DNA from: an uncultured Rhodospirillales bacterium
GTDB taxonomy: Bacteria > Pseudomonadota > Alphaproteobacteria > Acetobacterales > Acetobacteraceae
NCBI GenBank assembly: GCA_903835235.1
Contig: CAILMF010000054.1
Span: 434,001-498,000 of the forward strand
Direction: 5' to 3'
DNA length: 64,000 bases
The notes beneath the pieces are model-generated. The model was not told where the DNA came from. It was given only the letters and a program-made list of their open reading frames with translations, and did not search any database. Position 1 is the stretch's first letter. The number at the start of each line of letters is the position of its first letter. The position numbers and the translations under genes were made by a program. This document shows, in pieces, positions 37,364 to 50,345 of the stretch.

Positions 37364-37548
37364 GCAACCGAGCCTGATCTATCGGTGTGGAGGATAACGG
37401 CGCCGCACCAGGGATTCAATCAGGACGCGGAATAAAGTGATCGAGTCCCGCCGGTTTCCGCAAGATTGGACAGTTCAGCCCGGTGCACAGGGGACTTGCC
37501 TTGGCGCCACGGCTCATTCCAAGCTGGCAGGACAGATGGGAGGCTCTC

Positions 37549-39042
37549 ATGCGCTTTATCAGTGACGAGGACATGTCCGCGGTAACCGGCGCCGAGGAAT
37601 CCGCGCTGCCAACCCCGATACCCATGCAGATCGTCTCCTCCGAGGAATACCTGCCGACGCCGCAGACCGCGCAGCAGAAGGAAGTCCAGGCCAGGTTGGT
37701 CGAGTTCTCGGACGGGATGGCGAAGAAGCTGGGGCAGACCCGGCGCGGCTTCTGGCAGAGCGCTGCCGGATTCGCCGCCGCTTTCCTGGCGATGAACGAG
37801 ACCTATGGCGAGGTCTTCAAGGTCAGTCGCGCCGAGGCCGCCGAACCGGAACGCGCCGCCGCCCGCGCCCGCGACCTCAGCGGCCAGTTCATCATGGACA
37901 TGCACACCCACTTCCTGCGCGACGACACCCGCCTGGTGGGCTTCGTCAGCATGCGCGAGGCGGTGGGCCGTGCCGGCTGGAACCGCGCCCTGGCGGAGCG
38001 CCCGCAGACCTTGGACGACGTGAAGTTCAACAACTACTTCAAGGAAATCTTCCTGGATTCGGACACCAAGGTGGCGATGATCTCCTCTGCCCCGTCGGAC
38101 GTGCCGGAAGACTGGTTCCTGACCAACGACATGACGGTGCAGGCGCGCAAGCGCGTGAACGACGCCGCCGGCACCAAGCGGATGATGGCGCATGCCATCT
38201 TCACCCCCGGCCAGCCCGGCTGGCTGGAGGAGATCGACCGCGCGATCGAGACGCTGAAGCCCGACGCCTTCAAGGGCTACACGATCGGCGACAATACCCA
38301 TAAGGACAAAAGCCAGTATCCCTGGCGGCTGGACGACGAAAAGCTGGTCTACCCCGCCTATGAACGCTTCGTCCGCGCCGGGCTGAAGAATGTCTGCGTC
38401 CACAAGGGCCTGTTCTCCCCGGGGATCGAGGCCCGCTTCCCGCATCTGGCGCCCTATGCCGATGTGCGGGACGTCGCCAAGGCGGCGAAGGACTGGCCGC
38501 AGTTGAACTTCATCGTCTACCACGGCGCCTACCGGCATGTCGGCGGCGACCCGGCGGTGGCGATGGAGGAGTTCAACCGCACCGGCCGCTCCTCCTGGGT
38601 CTCCGACCTGGCCGAGATTCCCGCGAAGTACGGCGTCCGCAACGTCTATGCCGATGTCGGACAGTTGTTCGCCCACAGCACGGTCAGCCAGCCACGGCTT
38701 TGCGCCGCGCTGATGGGCATCATGATCAAGGGCATGGGCGCCGACCACGTGTGCTGGGGCACGGACGCGCTGTGGACCGGCAGCCCGCAATGGCAGATCG
38801 AGGCGCTGCGCCGCCTGGAGATCCCCGAGGACATGCAGCGCCGCCATGGCTTCGCCCCGCTCGGCGCCGCCGACGGCCCGGTGAAGTCGGCGATCTTCGG
38901 CGGCAACAACCAGCGCCTGTACAATTATCAGCGCGTCGCCGAGCTGGGCACCACCGACCGCTTCGCCAGCATCAAGGCCGAATACGACGCCGCCGGCGGC
39001 GACCGCAGCAACCTGCGCTACGGTTACGTGCTGGCCGGTTGA
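37549..39042 (+). CDS. Amidohydrolase-2 family protein with internal Tat-like segment
   Basis: 497 residues; GGGAGG (37538-37543) precedes the ATG. Residues 1-60 are hydrophilic. TRRGFWQSAAGFAAAFLAM (64-82) resembles a twin-arginine export signal but sits unusually far from the N-terminus. The amidohydrolase domain has the HTH metal motif (H119, H121 in DMHTHF), Lys in AFKGYTIGD, H in FIVYHGAY, and Asp in WGTDALW, as in gamma-resorcylate decarboxylase/ACMSD-type enzymes. The substrate is unknown. It is separated from tRNA-Ser by 185 bp without a visible gene and followed by the DsbA-type gene 32 bp on. Confidence 0.82.
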   Translation: MRFISDEDMSAVTGAEESALPTPIPMQIVSSEEYLPTPQTAQQKEVQARLVEFSDGMAKKLGQTRRGFWQSAAGFAAAFLAMNETYGEVFKVSRAEAAEPERAAARARDLSGQFIMDMHTHFLRDDTRLVGFVSMREAVGRAGWNRALAERPQTLDDVKFNNYFKEIFLDSDTKVAMISSAPSDVPEDWFLTNDMTVQARKRVNDAAGTKRMMAHAIFTPGQPGWLEEIDRAIETLKPDAFKGYTIGDNTHKDKSQYPWRLDDEKLVYPAYERFVRAGLKNVCVHKGLFSPGIEARFPHLAPYADVRDVAKAAKDWPQLNFIVYHGAYRHVGGDPAVAMEEFNRTGRSSWVSDLAEIPAKYGVRNVYADVGQLFAHSTVSQPRLCAALMGIMIKGMGADHVCWGTDALWTGSPQWQIEALRRLEIPEDMQRRHGFAPLGAADGPVKSAIFGGNNQRLYNYQRVAELGTTDRFASIKAEYDAAGGDRSNLRYGYVLAG

Positions 39043-39074
39043 GTGGCCACCGGGCGTGGGGCTAAGGTGGCGCG

Positions 39075-39734
39075 GTGAACATCCTCTCCCCGCCCCGCAC
39101 CCGGTTGGCCATCGAGGTGGTCTATGACCTGGTCTGCCCCTGGTGCCACCTGGGCATCCGGCGGCTGCACCGCGCCATCCGCGCCCGGCCGGAGCTGCTG
39201 GTGGAACTGTCCTGGCGGCCCTTCCTGCTGAACCCGGACCTGGCACCCAATGGCGTGGCCCGGCAGGACTACCTGGTCCGCAAGTTCGGCGGCGAGGATC
39301 GCGCCCGTCGGCTGCACGGCACCATCACCGAACTTGGCCGCAGCGAGGGGATCGAGTTCCGCTTCGACCTGATCCGCCGCATCCCGCAGTCGCTCGACGC
39401 GCATCGCCTGGTGCGCTGGGCATCGCGCTTCGGGCTGGCCGATGCGTTGGTGGAGTCGCTGTTCGACGCCTATTTCAGCGAAGGCGCTGACATCGGCGAC
39501 ATCGCCGCCCTGGCCACCTTGGCTGCCCAGGTGGGGCTGGACCCGCTGGCGGCGCGGCGCTTCCTGGCCACCGGCGCCGAGGTTGAGGGCGTGCACAGCG
39601 ACAACCTGCGGGCGCATCGGCTCGGCATCAACGGCGTACCCTGCTTCGTCATCGCCGGGCGCCACGCCATTGCCGGCGCGCAGGAACCCGAGGTGCTGGA
39701 GCGCCTGCTGGACGTGGCGCTGCTGGAGGATTGA
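39075..39734 (+). CDS. DsbA family oxidoreductase (FrnE-like)
   Basis: 219 residues from GTG 39075. Thioredoxin-fold with active site C21-P-W-C24 after the first beta strand (VVYDLVCPWCHLG), a helical insert containing NPDLAPNGV, DAHRLVRWA and the cis-Pro loop GVPCF. No signal peptide, so it is cytoplasmic. CPWC and the RPFLLNPD segment are typical of the FrnE/polyketide-biosynthesis DsbA group, which act as disulfide isomerase-like or glutathione-linked enzymes. The ribosome site is weak. Confidence 0.87.
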   Translation: MNILSPPRTRLAIEVVYDLVCPWCHLGIRRLHRAIRARPELLVELSWRPFLLNPDLAPNGVARQDYLVRKFGGEDRARRLHGTITELGRSEGIEFRFDLIRRIPQSLDAHRLVRWASRFGLADALVESLFDAYFSEGADIGDIAALATLAAQVGLDPLAARRFLATGAEVEGVHSDNLRAHRLGINGVPCFVIAGRHAIAGAQEPEVLERLLDVALLED

Positions 39735-39771
39735 TCCAGCACGGGTCGCCGCCGACCGCTCAGGCCAGGCT

Positions 39772-40701
39772 TCAGCCGAAGTTTTCGCGCAGTATTGGCT
39801 CCAATTGCTGTTTCGCGTCGCGCGGATACAGGGCCAGCGCATCCTGCTGAACAGCCAGCGGGTCGTAACTCGCCAGCATTGTCCGCAAGGTGTCTTCGAA
39901 TTTTGCCTCGCCCGAGTACTTCAGATAAGACCGGCGCTGCCAGTGTTCAGCCGGCAGAGCGCCATAAAGCGAGATCAGCGCACAGCCTGACATGGCGGAT
40001 TCCAGTACACAGAACTCATAGGACCCTCGTATCCCGCTGGCATACGCCCACATGGTACTCAAGAATCGCAGGAATTCCGGCCTCGGCATATTTTCGATGA
40101 AGCGAATACGCGGGTGCAATTCCGCTGGGCAATGCGGCTCGAATCGCTTGAAGGCGAAGGGTTGAATGCCGAGCCCCAGCAGCCGTTGGGAGAATCCGAA
40201 GCCATGATCTATGGAGTAACGGGTAAAGTCTCGACCATCCATGTCGACCAACATGCTCGGCTTTTCAGATTTATTTATTGAATATTCAATGGGGCACATC
40301 GACCAAGGGACGTGGTAGGACTTCTTCAGACCCGCGGCGTTCATTTGTGCGGCGGTATCTGCCAATGGTGAGATATACACCGAAACCCGTTCAAAATGCA
40401 GCCGATATTCGGGAAGTTCCGCTTTTACCGTGCTCATGTCATCATAATAATAAACAACCCGGTTGAATCTTTCAATAATCTCCAGCGGCACTTGGGGCAA
40501 AGGCAACATGATGAGGAGGACATCCTCCGCTGCCACAGCCCCGTCCATTTGAAAAAGGCGCGCCCCGGGAAACCGCCCAGTCGCCTTGATCAGGCGGTAT
40601 TGTTCCATCCCGATATAGCTGTTGCTGTTTTCACAAGCCATTACCTCGGCTTCTGGCGCACCGATCGGATAGAGCAGGACATGAATGCTTTGAGGCTTCA
40701 C
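39772..40701 (-). CDS. Glycosyltransferase-like protein in a low-GC patch
   Basis: 309 residues. No close family recognised. The C-terminal half contains RGSYEFCVLESAMSGCALISLYG, resembling the nucleotide-sugar-binding E-x7-E region of GT-B glycosyltransferases, and the N-terminal half contains Rossmann-like strands (VVYYYDDMSTVKAEL). Base composition is clearly lower in G+C than neighbours (for example the stretch around 40261-40320) and AT-rich codons are frequent, which suggests recent acquisition. It lies 61 bp downstream of mfd on the same strand and converges on the DsbA gene. Confidence 0.6.
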   Translation of the reverse strand: MKPQSIHVLLYPIGAPEAEVMACENSNSYIGMEQYRLIKATGRFPGARLFQMDGAVAAEDVLLIMLPLPQVPLEIIERFNRVVYYYDDMSTVKAELPEYRLHFERVSVYISPLADTAAQMNAAGLKKSYHVPWSMCPIEYSINKSEKPSMLVDMDGRDFTRYSIDHGFGFSQRLLGLGIQPFAFKRFEPHCPAELHPRIRFIENMPRPEFLRFLSTMWAYASGIRGSYEFCVLESAMSGCALISLYGALPAEHWQRRSYLKYSGEAKFEDTLRTMLASYDPLAVQQDALALYPRDAKQQLEPILRENFG

Positions 40702-40762
40702 AATGTGCCCTCAAGCAAGCTTATCGGAGTCATGGTGCCCAAGGCCTCCCGCGGACCCAGGC

Positions 40763-44280
<3,518 letters not shown>

Positions 44281-44284
<4 letters not shown>

Positions 44285-44571
44285 TTCCTCATGTGCTCCG
44301 GCAGGCCGGCGCCGCTTTCGCCGCATTCGCGGATCAGGCGGTCCAGCATGGGGTTGGCCAGCTCGTCCGGCACCGGGCGGCGGCCGCTGAGCCAATCGGC
44401 CAGGTCCACGTCCCAATGCTCCAGCGCGGCTTCCAGCTGGGTCAGTTCGTCATCGGTCAGGCCCGCCACATGGCGGGCCACGAAGGCGCCGATCATCAGG
44501 TCGGCTTCCTTGGTGCCCCGGTGGTTGGCACGGAAGACGAGGCGGCGGCGGCGGGAATCGAGTTCGGTCAT
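44281..44571 (-). CDS. sdhE: Succinate dehydrogenase flavin assembly factor (SdhE/Sdh5)
   Basis: 96 residues. It promotes covalent FAD attachment to SdhA. The family signature RANHRGTKEADLMIGAF contains the conserved RGxxE motif, followed by WDVDLADWLSGRRPVPDE. An alternative ATG nine codons upstream (44598) is possible; neither has a strong ribosome site. It precedes and overlaps mfd by 4 bp, an order common in alphaproteobacteria, and is divergent from recG (37 bp apart, so the promoters must overlap). Confidence 0.92.
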
Positions 44572-44608
44572 GTCGTCGTTTCTGGCTATCGCTGGCATAT
44601 AGGGGGGT

Positions 44609-46726
44609 ATGGGAATCCTGTCAGCCCAAGCCGCAACGCCAGAGGGGGATGAGTGTCTCCTGCAACTGTTCGCCGAACTGGGCTCGCTGCCCGGGGTGGG
44701 GCCGGCTGGGCAGAAGCTGCTGGCCAAGGCGCTGGCCAATGGCAGCGGTGGCAACCGCGTGCTGGACCTGCTGTTCCACCTGCCCAGCGAGATCACCGAC
44801 CGCACCCTGGCGCGGGAGCCGGCCAACGCCCTGCATGGCGAGACCGTGACCTGCGAGGTGGAGGTGCTGAAGCACGACCGGATCGGGCCGGGCGGCCAGA
44901 CCATCAGGGTACGGGCCAGGTCGGGCGCGACCATGCTGGCCATCCCCATGTTCGGCAACCGGGCGGAATGGGTGGAGCGGCGCCTGCCGGTGGGCAGCAC
45001 CCGCAAGGTCAGCGGCACCCTGAAGGTGGACGGCTATGGCCGCTCCATCCCCAACCCCGACTATATCGAGCCGCCCGACGTCATTCCGGAATTCGAGCGG
45101 AAATGGCCGCTGACCCAGGGGCTGCACCGGCGCCAGGTGGCCAAGGCGATGCGCCTGGCGCTGGACCGGCTGGTGGAGCTGCCGGAATGGCACGACCCTG
45201 CCCTGCTGCGGCGGGAAGCCTGGCCCGGCTTCGCCGAGAGCCTGCGCAGCTGGCAGGACCCGGACGGGCCGGAGCCGCTGGCGGCGGGCCGCAAGCGCCT
45301 GGCCTATGACGAGCTGCTGGCCGGGCAGCTGGCGCTGGGCCTGGTGCGCCGGCGCGTCAGGGACCGGCCGGGCCGCGGGCTGGCCGGCACCGGGGAGTTG
45401 CGGGCCAAGGCCCTGGCCGCCTTCGGCTTTCCGCCCACGCCCAGCCAGGTGGCGGCGCTGGCGGAAATCGACGCCGACCTGGCTAGCCCCACCCGCATGC
45501 TGCGGCTGCTGCAGGGCGATGTCGGTTCCGGCAAGACCCTGGTGGCGGTGCTGGCCATGCTGCGGGCGGTGGAATCGGGCGGCCAGGCCGCCATCATGGC
45601 GCCCACGGAAATCCTGGCCCGACAGCATCTGCGCACCCTGGTGCGGCTGTGCCACCCCGCCGGCGTGCGGGTGGAAATGCTGGCCGGCAGCGTCAAGGGC
45701 GCCGAGCGGAAGAAGGTGCTGCGCGGCCTGGCGGAAGGCAGCGTGCAGATCGTGGTCGGCACCCACGCGCTGTTCCAGGACGCGGTGGCCTTCCGCAACC
45801 TGGCCCTGGCGGTGGTGGATGAGCAGCACCGGTTCGGTGTCGCCCAGCGGCTGATGCTGGCCGAAAAGGGCGAGACGACGGACATGCTGGTCATGACCGC
45901 CACCCCCATTCCGCGCACCCTGCTGCTGACCCAGTGGGGCGAGATGGCGGTGTCTCGGCTGGCGGGGAAGCCGGCGGGGCGGCAGGCCATCGCCACCACG
46001 CTGCACGGGCTGCGGCAGTCGCCGGAGGTCATCGCCGGCATCGGCCGCGCGCTGGACAAGGGGGCGCGCTGCTACTGGGTCTGCCCGGCGGTGGAGGAAT
46101 CGGAGGTGATGGACACCGCCGCGGCCGAGACCCGCTTCGCCGAACTCGCGGAACGCTTCCCCGGCAAGGTCGGCCTGGCGCATGGCCGGCAGGAGACGGA
46201 TGTGCGCGAGGCCGCGCTGCGCGACTTCGCCGCCGGCAAGACCCGGCTGCTGGTGGCGACAACGGTCATCGAGGTGGGCGTGGACGTGCCGGAAGCCACC
46301 ATCATGGTGGTGGAACACGCGGAACGCTTCGGCCTGGCCCAGCTGCACCAGTTGCGCGGGCGCGTTGGGCGCGGCAGCGGCGCCAGCTATTGCATGCTGC
46401 TGTATGATGAAGGGCTGAACCAGACCGCCCGCGAACGCCTGCTGCTGCTGAAGGAAACCGAGGACGGCTTCGTCATCGCCGACGCCGATTTCCGCCTGCG
46501 CGGCGGCGGCGAACTGCTGGGCACAAGGCAGTCCGGCGTGCCGATGTTCCGCCTGGGCCTGCCGGATGTGGAAGCGCAGGAGGGCCTTATCCACATGGCC
46601 AACCGCGATGCCGAGGTGCTGCTGGAGCGCGACCCGACACTGGCGACCCCGCGCGGCCAGGCGGTGCGGCTGCTGCTGGCGCTGTTCGGCAAGGCAGAGG
46701 CGATGATGACGCTGCGCGCCGGGTAG
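44609..46726 (+). CDS. recG: ATP-dependent DNA helicase RecG
   Basis: 705 residues. Reverses stalled replication forks. An N-terminal wedge/OB domain precedes the helicase core: Walker A GDVGSGKTL (Lys309), DEQH box D404-H407, TATPIPRTLLLTQWG, ATTVIEVGVDVPEATIMVVE and QLRGRVGRG, then the TRG motif region (DADFRLRGGGELLGTRQSG). Length is standard. ATG lies 37 bp from the divergent sdhE start; the start site has no strong Shine-Dalgarno. Confidence 0.96.
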   Translation: MGILSAQAATPEGDECLLQLFAELGSLPGVGPAGQKLLAKALANGSGGNRVLDLLFHLPSEITDRTLAREPANALHGETVTCEVEVLKHDRIGPGGQTIRVRARSGATMLAIPMFGNRAEWVERRLPVGSTRKVSGTLKVDGYGRSIPNPDYIEPPDVIPEFERKWPLTQGLHRRQVAKAMRLALDRLVELPEWHDPALLRREAWPGFAESLRSWQDPDGPEPLAAGRKRLAYDELLAGQLALGLVRRRVRDRPGRGLAGTGELRAKALAAFGFPPTPSQVAALAEIDADLASPTRMLRLLQGDVGSGKTLVAVLAMLRAVESGGQAAIMAPTEILARQHLRTLVRLCHPAGVRVEMLAGSVKGAERKKVLRGLAEGSVQIVVGTHALFQDAVAFRNLALAVVDEQHRFGVAQRLMLAEKGETTDMLVMTATPIPRTLLLTQWGEMAVSRLAGKPAGRQAIATTLHGLRQSPEVIAGIGRALDKGARCYWVCPAVEESEVMDTAAAETRFAELAERFPGKVGLAHGRQETDVREAALRDFAAGKTRLLVATTVIEVGVDVPEATIMVVEHAERFGLAQLHQLRGRVGRGSGASYCMLLYDEGLNQTARERLLLLKETEDGFVIADADFRLRGGGELLGTRQSGVPMFRLGLPDVEAQEGLIHMANRDAEVLLERDPTLATPRGQAVRLLLALFGKAEAMMTLRAG

Positions 46727-46808
46727 GCCTGCCCCCTCTCCACCCTTGCAAACCCCTCCCATCAGGGTAATTCCACCGCTCTGTCGGGGGACAGCGGGGG
46801 ATAACGGC

Positions 46809-47543
46809 TTGGCCGCGCTGATCGAGATTGAGAAACTGACGAAGCGCTTCGGCGCCTTCACCGCGGTGGACGAGGTGTCCTTCACCGTGGACCGGGGCGA
46901 GGTGCTGGGCTTCCTGGGGCCGAATGGCGCCGGCAAGTCCACCACCATGCGCATGCTGGCCGGCTTCATGCCGCCCACCGCCGGCACCGCCCGCATCTGC
47001 GGCGCGGACGTGGTGGAAAACGGCGTGGAGGCCAAGCGGTCCCTGGGCTTCCTGCCCGAGGGCGCGCCGACCTACCCGGAAATGAGCGTCACCGGCTTCC
47101 TGCGCTTCACCGCCAGCATCCGCGGCTTCAGCGGCAGCGAGCGCGATGACCGGGTGGCCCTGGCCATGGCGCAGACCCAGCTGGAAGGCGTGCGGCTGCA
47201 ACCCATCGAGACACTGTCAAAAGGCTTCAAGCGCCGCGTCGGCCTGGCCCAGGCCCTGCTGCACGACCCGCCGGTGCTGGTGCTGGACGAACCGACCGAC
47301 GGCCTGGACCCCAACCAGAAGCACGAGGTGCGCGAGCTGATCCAGCGCATGGCGCCGACCAAGGCGATCGTCATCAGCACCCATATCCTTGAGGAAGTGG
47401 ACGCGGTCTGCACCCGCGCCATCATCATCGCCCGCGGCAAGGTGATTGTGGACGCGCCGCCGCGCGCGCTGGAAGTGGCCGGGCAGAGCCTGGAGCAGGT
47501 GTTCCGCACCCTCACCCTCGGCAAGCCGCAGGAGCACGCGTGA
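46809..47543 (+). CDS. ABC transporter ATP-binding protein (GldA-like)
   Basis: About 244 residues from the TTG at 46809, after GGGGG at 46796-46800; a more upstream TTG (46746) would add an unrelated leader. It has Walker A GPNGAGKSTT, signature LSKGFKRRV, Walker B VLVLDEPTDGLD, and the switch H in ISTHILEE. The GldA/NosF/YadG-type ATPase energises the permease encoded by the next gene, whose start overlaps its stop. First gene of an operon running to 53548. Confidence 0.9.
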   Translation: MAALIEIEKLTKRFGAFTAVDEVSFTVDRGEVLGFLGPNGAGKSTTMRMLAGFMPPTAGTARICGADVVENGVEAKRSLGFLPEGAPTYPEMSVTGFLRFTASIRGFSGSERDDRVALAMAQTQLEGVRLQPIETLSKGFKRRVGLAQALLHDPPVLVLDEPTDGLDPNQKHEVRELIQRMAPTKAIVISTHILEEVDAVCTRAIIIARGKVIVDAPPRALEVAGQSLEQVFRTLTLGKPQEHA

Positions 47544-48358
47544 TGGGCGGCATGATCCGACGCCTGGGCGACCTGCTGGCCGCCGGCTGGCTGATGTGGG
47601 GGCCGGGCAAGACCGGCGCCCTGCCCTGGCATGGCGCCTGCGTGGTGGCGAAGCGCGAGCTGGCGGCGTATTTCGCAACGCCCGTCGCCTATGTGTTCAT
47701 CGTCATCTTCCTGGTGCTGGCCGGCGCGCTGACCTTCACGCTCGGCGGCTTCTTCGCCCGCGGCCAGGCCGATTTGATGCCCTTCTTCAGCTTCGTGCCC
47801 TGGCTGTTCCTGTTCCTGGTGCCGGCGCTGACCATGCGCCTGTGGGCCGAGGAACGCCGCCACGGCACCATCGAGCTGCTGCTGACCCTGCCGCTGCCGC
47901 AATGGCAGGCGGTGGCCGGCAAGTTCCTGGCGGCCTGGGCCTTCTGCGGCATCGCGCTTGCGCTGACCTTCCCGCTGTGGATCACCGTCAACGTGCTGGG
48001 CAACCCTGACAACGGCGTGGTGCTGACCGGCTATGTCGGCTGCCTGCTGGTCGCCGGCGCCTACCTGGCGGTGGGCGCGGCGGTCTCGGCCGCCACGAAG
48101 AACCAGGTCATCGCCTTCGTGCTGGCGGTGGCCATCTGCTTCGTCTTCGCCGCCGCGGGCAGCCCCGTGATCACCGAGTTCCTGTCCAACCGCGTGCCGG
48201 TGATGGCGGAAGTGGCACGCGGGCTTTCGGTGGCGGACCGCTTCGGCGGCTTCACCCGCGGCGTCATCGCGCTGCGCGACCTGGTGTATTTCGGCAGCTT
48301 CATCGGCTTCTGGCTGTTCGTGAACGCCGTCGTGCTCGACCTGAAGAAGGCGGACTGA
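47543..48358 (+). CDS. ABC transporter permease (GldF-like)
   Basis: 271 residues (a GTG one codon upstream is also possible); ATG overlaps the ATPase stop (TGATG). It has six hydrophobic segments, the AxRELAAYFATPVAYVFIVIFLVLAG opening and the ERRHGTIELLLTLPLP intracellular coupling region characteristic of ABC-2/GldF permeases. Together with the following GldG-like protein it would form an export complex. The substrate is unknown; gliding is not implied outside Bacteroidetes. Confidence 0.9.
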   Translation: MGGMIRRLGDLLAAGWLMWGPGKTGALPWHGACVVAKRELAAYFATPVAYVFIVIFLVLAGALTFTLGGFFARGQADLMPFFSFVPWLFLFLVPALTMRLWAEERRHGTIELLLTLPLPQWQAVAGKFLAAWAFCGIALALTFPLWITVNVLGNPDNGVVLTGYVGCLLVAGAYLAVGAAVSAATKNQVIAFVLAVAICFVFAAAGSPVITEFLSNRVPVMAEVARGLSVADRFGGFTRGVIALRDLVYFGSFIGFWLFVNAVVLDLKKAD

Positions 48359-48361
48359 GCC

Positions 48362-50341
48362 ATGGCCGACCTTGCTGCTGAACAACGCGCCGCCCAACTG
48401 GCGAAAGAAGCGCGCGCCGCGCGCAAGCGCCTCGGCTTCTCCGGCCTTGGCATCATCGCCGCGCTGGTGCTGGCCATCGGCGTGAACCTGCTGGCGGAGC
48501 GCCTGCTGCCGCGCGTGCGCGTGGATTTCACCCAGTCCGGCCTCTACACCCTCAGCGACGGCACCCGCCAGGTGCTCGCGGGGTTGAAGGACCCGGTGAC
48601 GCTGCGGCTGTTCTATTCCCGGCGCCTGGGCGCGGAGATCCCGACCTACGGCGCCTATGCCGACCGCGTGCGCGAGATTCTCGGCGAATACGCCGCCCGC
48701 TCCAACGGCAAGCTGAAGCTGGAACTCTTCGACCCCGAGCCGTTCAGCGAGACCGAGGACCGCGCCATGGGCTACGGCCTGCAGGGCGTGCCCTTGGACC
48801 AGGGCGGCGAACAGGTTTGGTTCGGCCTGGTCGCCACCAACCTGGTGGACGAGGAACGCACCATTCCGTTCTTCCAGCCGGAGCGCGAGCGCTTCCTGGA
48901 ATACGACCTGACGCGGCTGGTGTGGGAGCTTTCCAACCCGCGCCGCCCGACCGTGGCCGTGATGACCAGCCTGCCGCTGAACGGCGACCCCCGCGCCATG
49001 ATGATGCGCCAGCCCGGCGCGCAGCCGGCCGTGGTGATGCAGCAGATGCGCCAGTTCTTCACCGTGAAGGACGTGCCGCTGGACGTGCAGGTCATCGAGG
49101 AGGACATCCAGGTGCTGCTGGTGGCGCATGCCCAGCGGCTGACCGACAGCGCGCAATACGCCATCGACCAGTTCGTCATGCGCGGCGGCAAGCTGATCGC
49201 CCTGGTGGACCCGCACAGCGAGAGCCAGGCCAGCCGGCCCGGCCCCGGCGGCCAGCCTCCTAGCGACACCGGCTCTCAGCTGGACCGGCTGCTGAACGCC
49301 TGGGGCGTGGAGACGCCGCACGACAAGGTGGTGCTGGACCTGCGCGGTGCCTGGCGCGTGCGCGCCGGGGCCACGGACCGGGTGCAGGCGGTGGACTACG
49401 TCGCCTGGTACAACCTCTCCAGCGACAGCATCAATCGGCAGGAGGTGGTGACCGCGCAATTGGACCAGGTCACCGTCGCCTCGGCCGGCGAGGTGCGGCG
49501 GCGCGACGGCGCGACGGTGGAGTTCACCCCGCTGCTGACCTCCTCCCCGCAATCCATGCTGGGTGACGTGGCGGCGGTGAAGGGTGACCCCAGCCCGGTG
49601 CGTATCCTCGCCGACTTCCGCGCCGACGGGCAGCGCCGGGTGCTGCTGGCCCGGGTGCGCGGCACGCTGCGCAGCGCCTTCCCGGATGGCCCGCCCGAAG
49701 TCGCCGAAGGCCAGACCAGGCCGGAGAACTTCCCGGCTCATCGCGCCGAGACCGCCGGCCCGGCCAACCTGGTGGTCGGCAACGACAGCGACATCCTGGA
49801 GGACCGCTTCTGGGTCCGCGTGCAGGACTTCTTCGGCCAGCAGGTGGCCACGCCCCTCAGCAACAACGGCGCCATGGTGGCCAACCTGGCGGATACCCTG
49901 GCCGGCAGCGATGCGCTGATCACGCTGCGCTCGCGCGGCGAGAGCCTGCGTCCCTTCGAACTGGTGGAGAATATCCGCCGCAACGCGGATGCGCAGTATC
50001 GCCAGACCGAACGCCAGCTGACCCAGCGGCTGGAGGACACCGAAAAGCGCCTGCGCGAACTCCGCCAGGGGTCGCAGCCCAGCACACAGCCCGGCGAGCG
50101 CAACCAGTCCCAGACCGTCATCACGCCGGAACAGCGCGCCGAGATCGACAAGGCCCGCGGCGAGATCGTCGCCACCCGGCGCCAATTGCGTGCGGTGCAG
50201 CTGGAACTGCGGCGGGATATCGAGGGGCTGGAGACCTGGCTGCGGGTGGTGAACATCGCCCTGGTGCCGGCATTGCTGACGGCCTTCGCCATCGGGCTGG
50301 CGCTGATGCGGGCGCGGCGTCGCGCTGCGGCCAGGGGTTAG
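48362..50341 (+). CDS. GldG-family ABC transporter auxiliary protein
   Basis: 659 residues. One N-terminal membrane helix (~26-46, GLGIIAALVLAIGVNLLAERL), a large periplasmic part beginning with the family motif RVDFTQSGLYTLSDGTRQVL, and one helix near the C-terminus (~625-648). The IDQFVMRGGKLIALVDPHSE segment is typical of the ABC_transp_aux (GldG) domain. A coiled-coil-like stretch (TERQLTQRLEDTEKRLRELR) precedes the last helix. It starts 3 bp after the permease stop. Confidence 0.88.
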   Translation: MADLAAEQRAAQLAKEARAARKRLGFSGLGIIAALVLAIGVNLLAERLLPRVRVDFTQSGLYTLSDGTRQVLAGLKDPVTLRLFYSRRLGAEIPTYGAYADRVREILGEYAARSNGKLKLELFDPEPFSETEDRAMGYGLQGVPLDQGGEQVWFGLVATNLVDEERTIPFFQPERERFLEYDLTRLVWELSNPRRPTVAVMTSLPLNGDPRAMMMRQPGAQPAVVMQQMRQFFTVKDVPLDVQVIEEDIQVLLVAHAQRLTDSAQYAIDQFVMRGGKLIALVDPHSESQASRPGPGGQPPSDTGSQLDRLLNAWGVETPHDKVVLDLRGAWRVRAGATDRVQAVDYVAWYNLSSDSINRQEVVTAQLDQVTVASAGEVRRRDGATVEFTPLLTSSPQSMLGDVAAVKGDPSPVRILADFRADGQRRVLLARVRGTLRSAFPDGPPEVAEGQTRPENFPAHRAETAGPANLVVGNDSDILEDRFWVRVQDFFGQQVATPLSNNGAMVANLADTLAGSDALITLRSRGESLRPFELVENIRRNADAQYRQTERQLTQRLEDTEKRLRELRQGSQPSTQPGERNQSQTVITPEQRAEIDKARGEIVATRRQLRAVQLELRRDIEGLETWLRVVNIALVPALLTAFAIGLALMRARRRAAARG

Positions 50342-50345
50342 GGGC

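Noticed and set aside
37274-37548. tRNA-Ser as an integration site of a genomic island
   Set aside because: No integrase, no second copy of the tRNA 3' end noticed downstream, and the next genes have normal composition.
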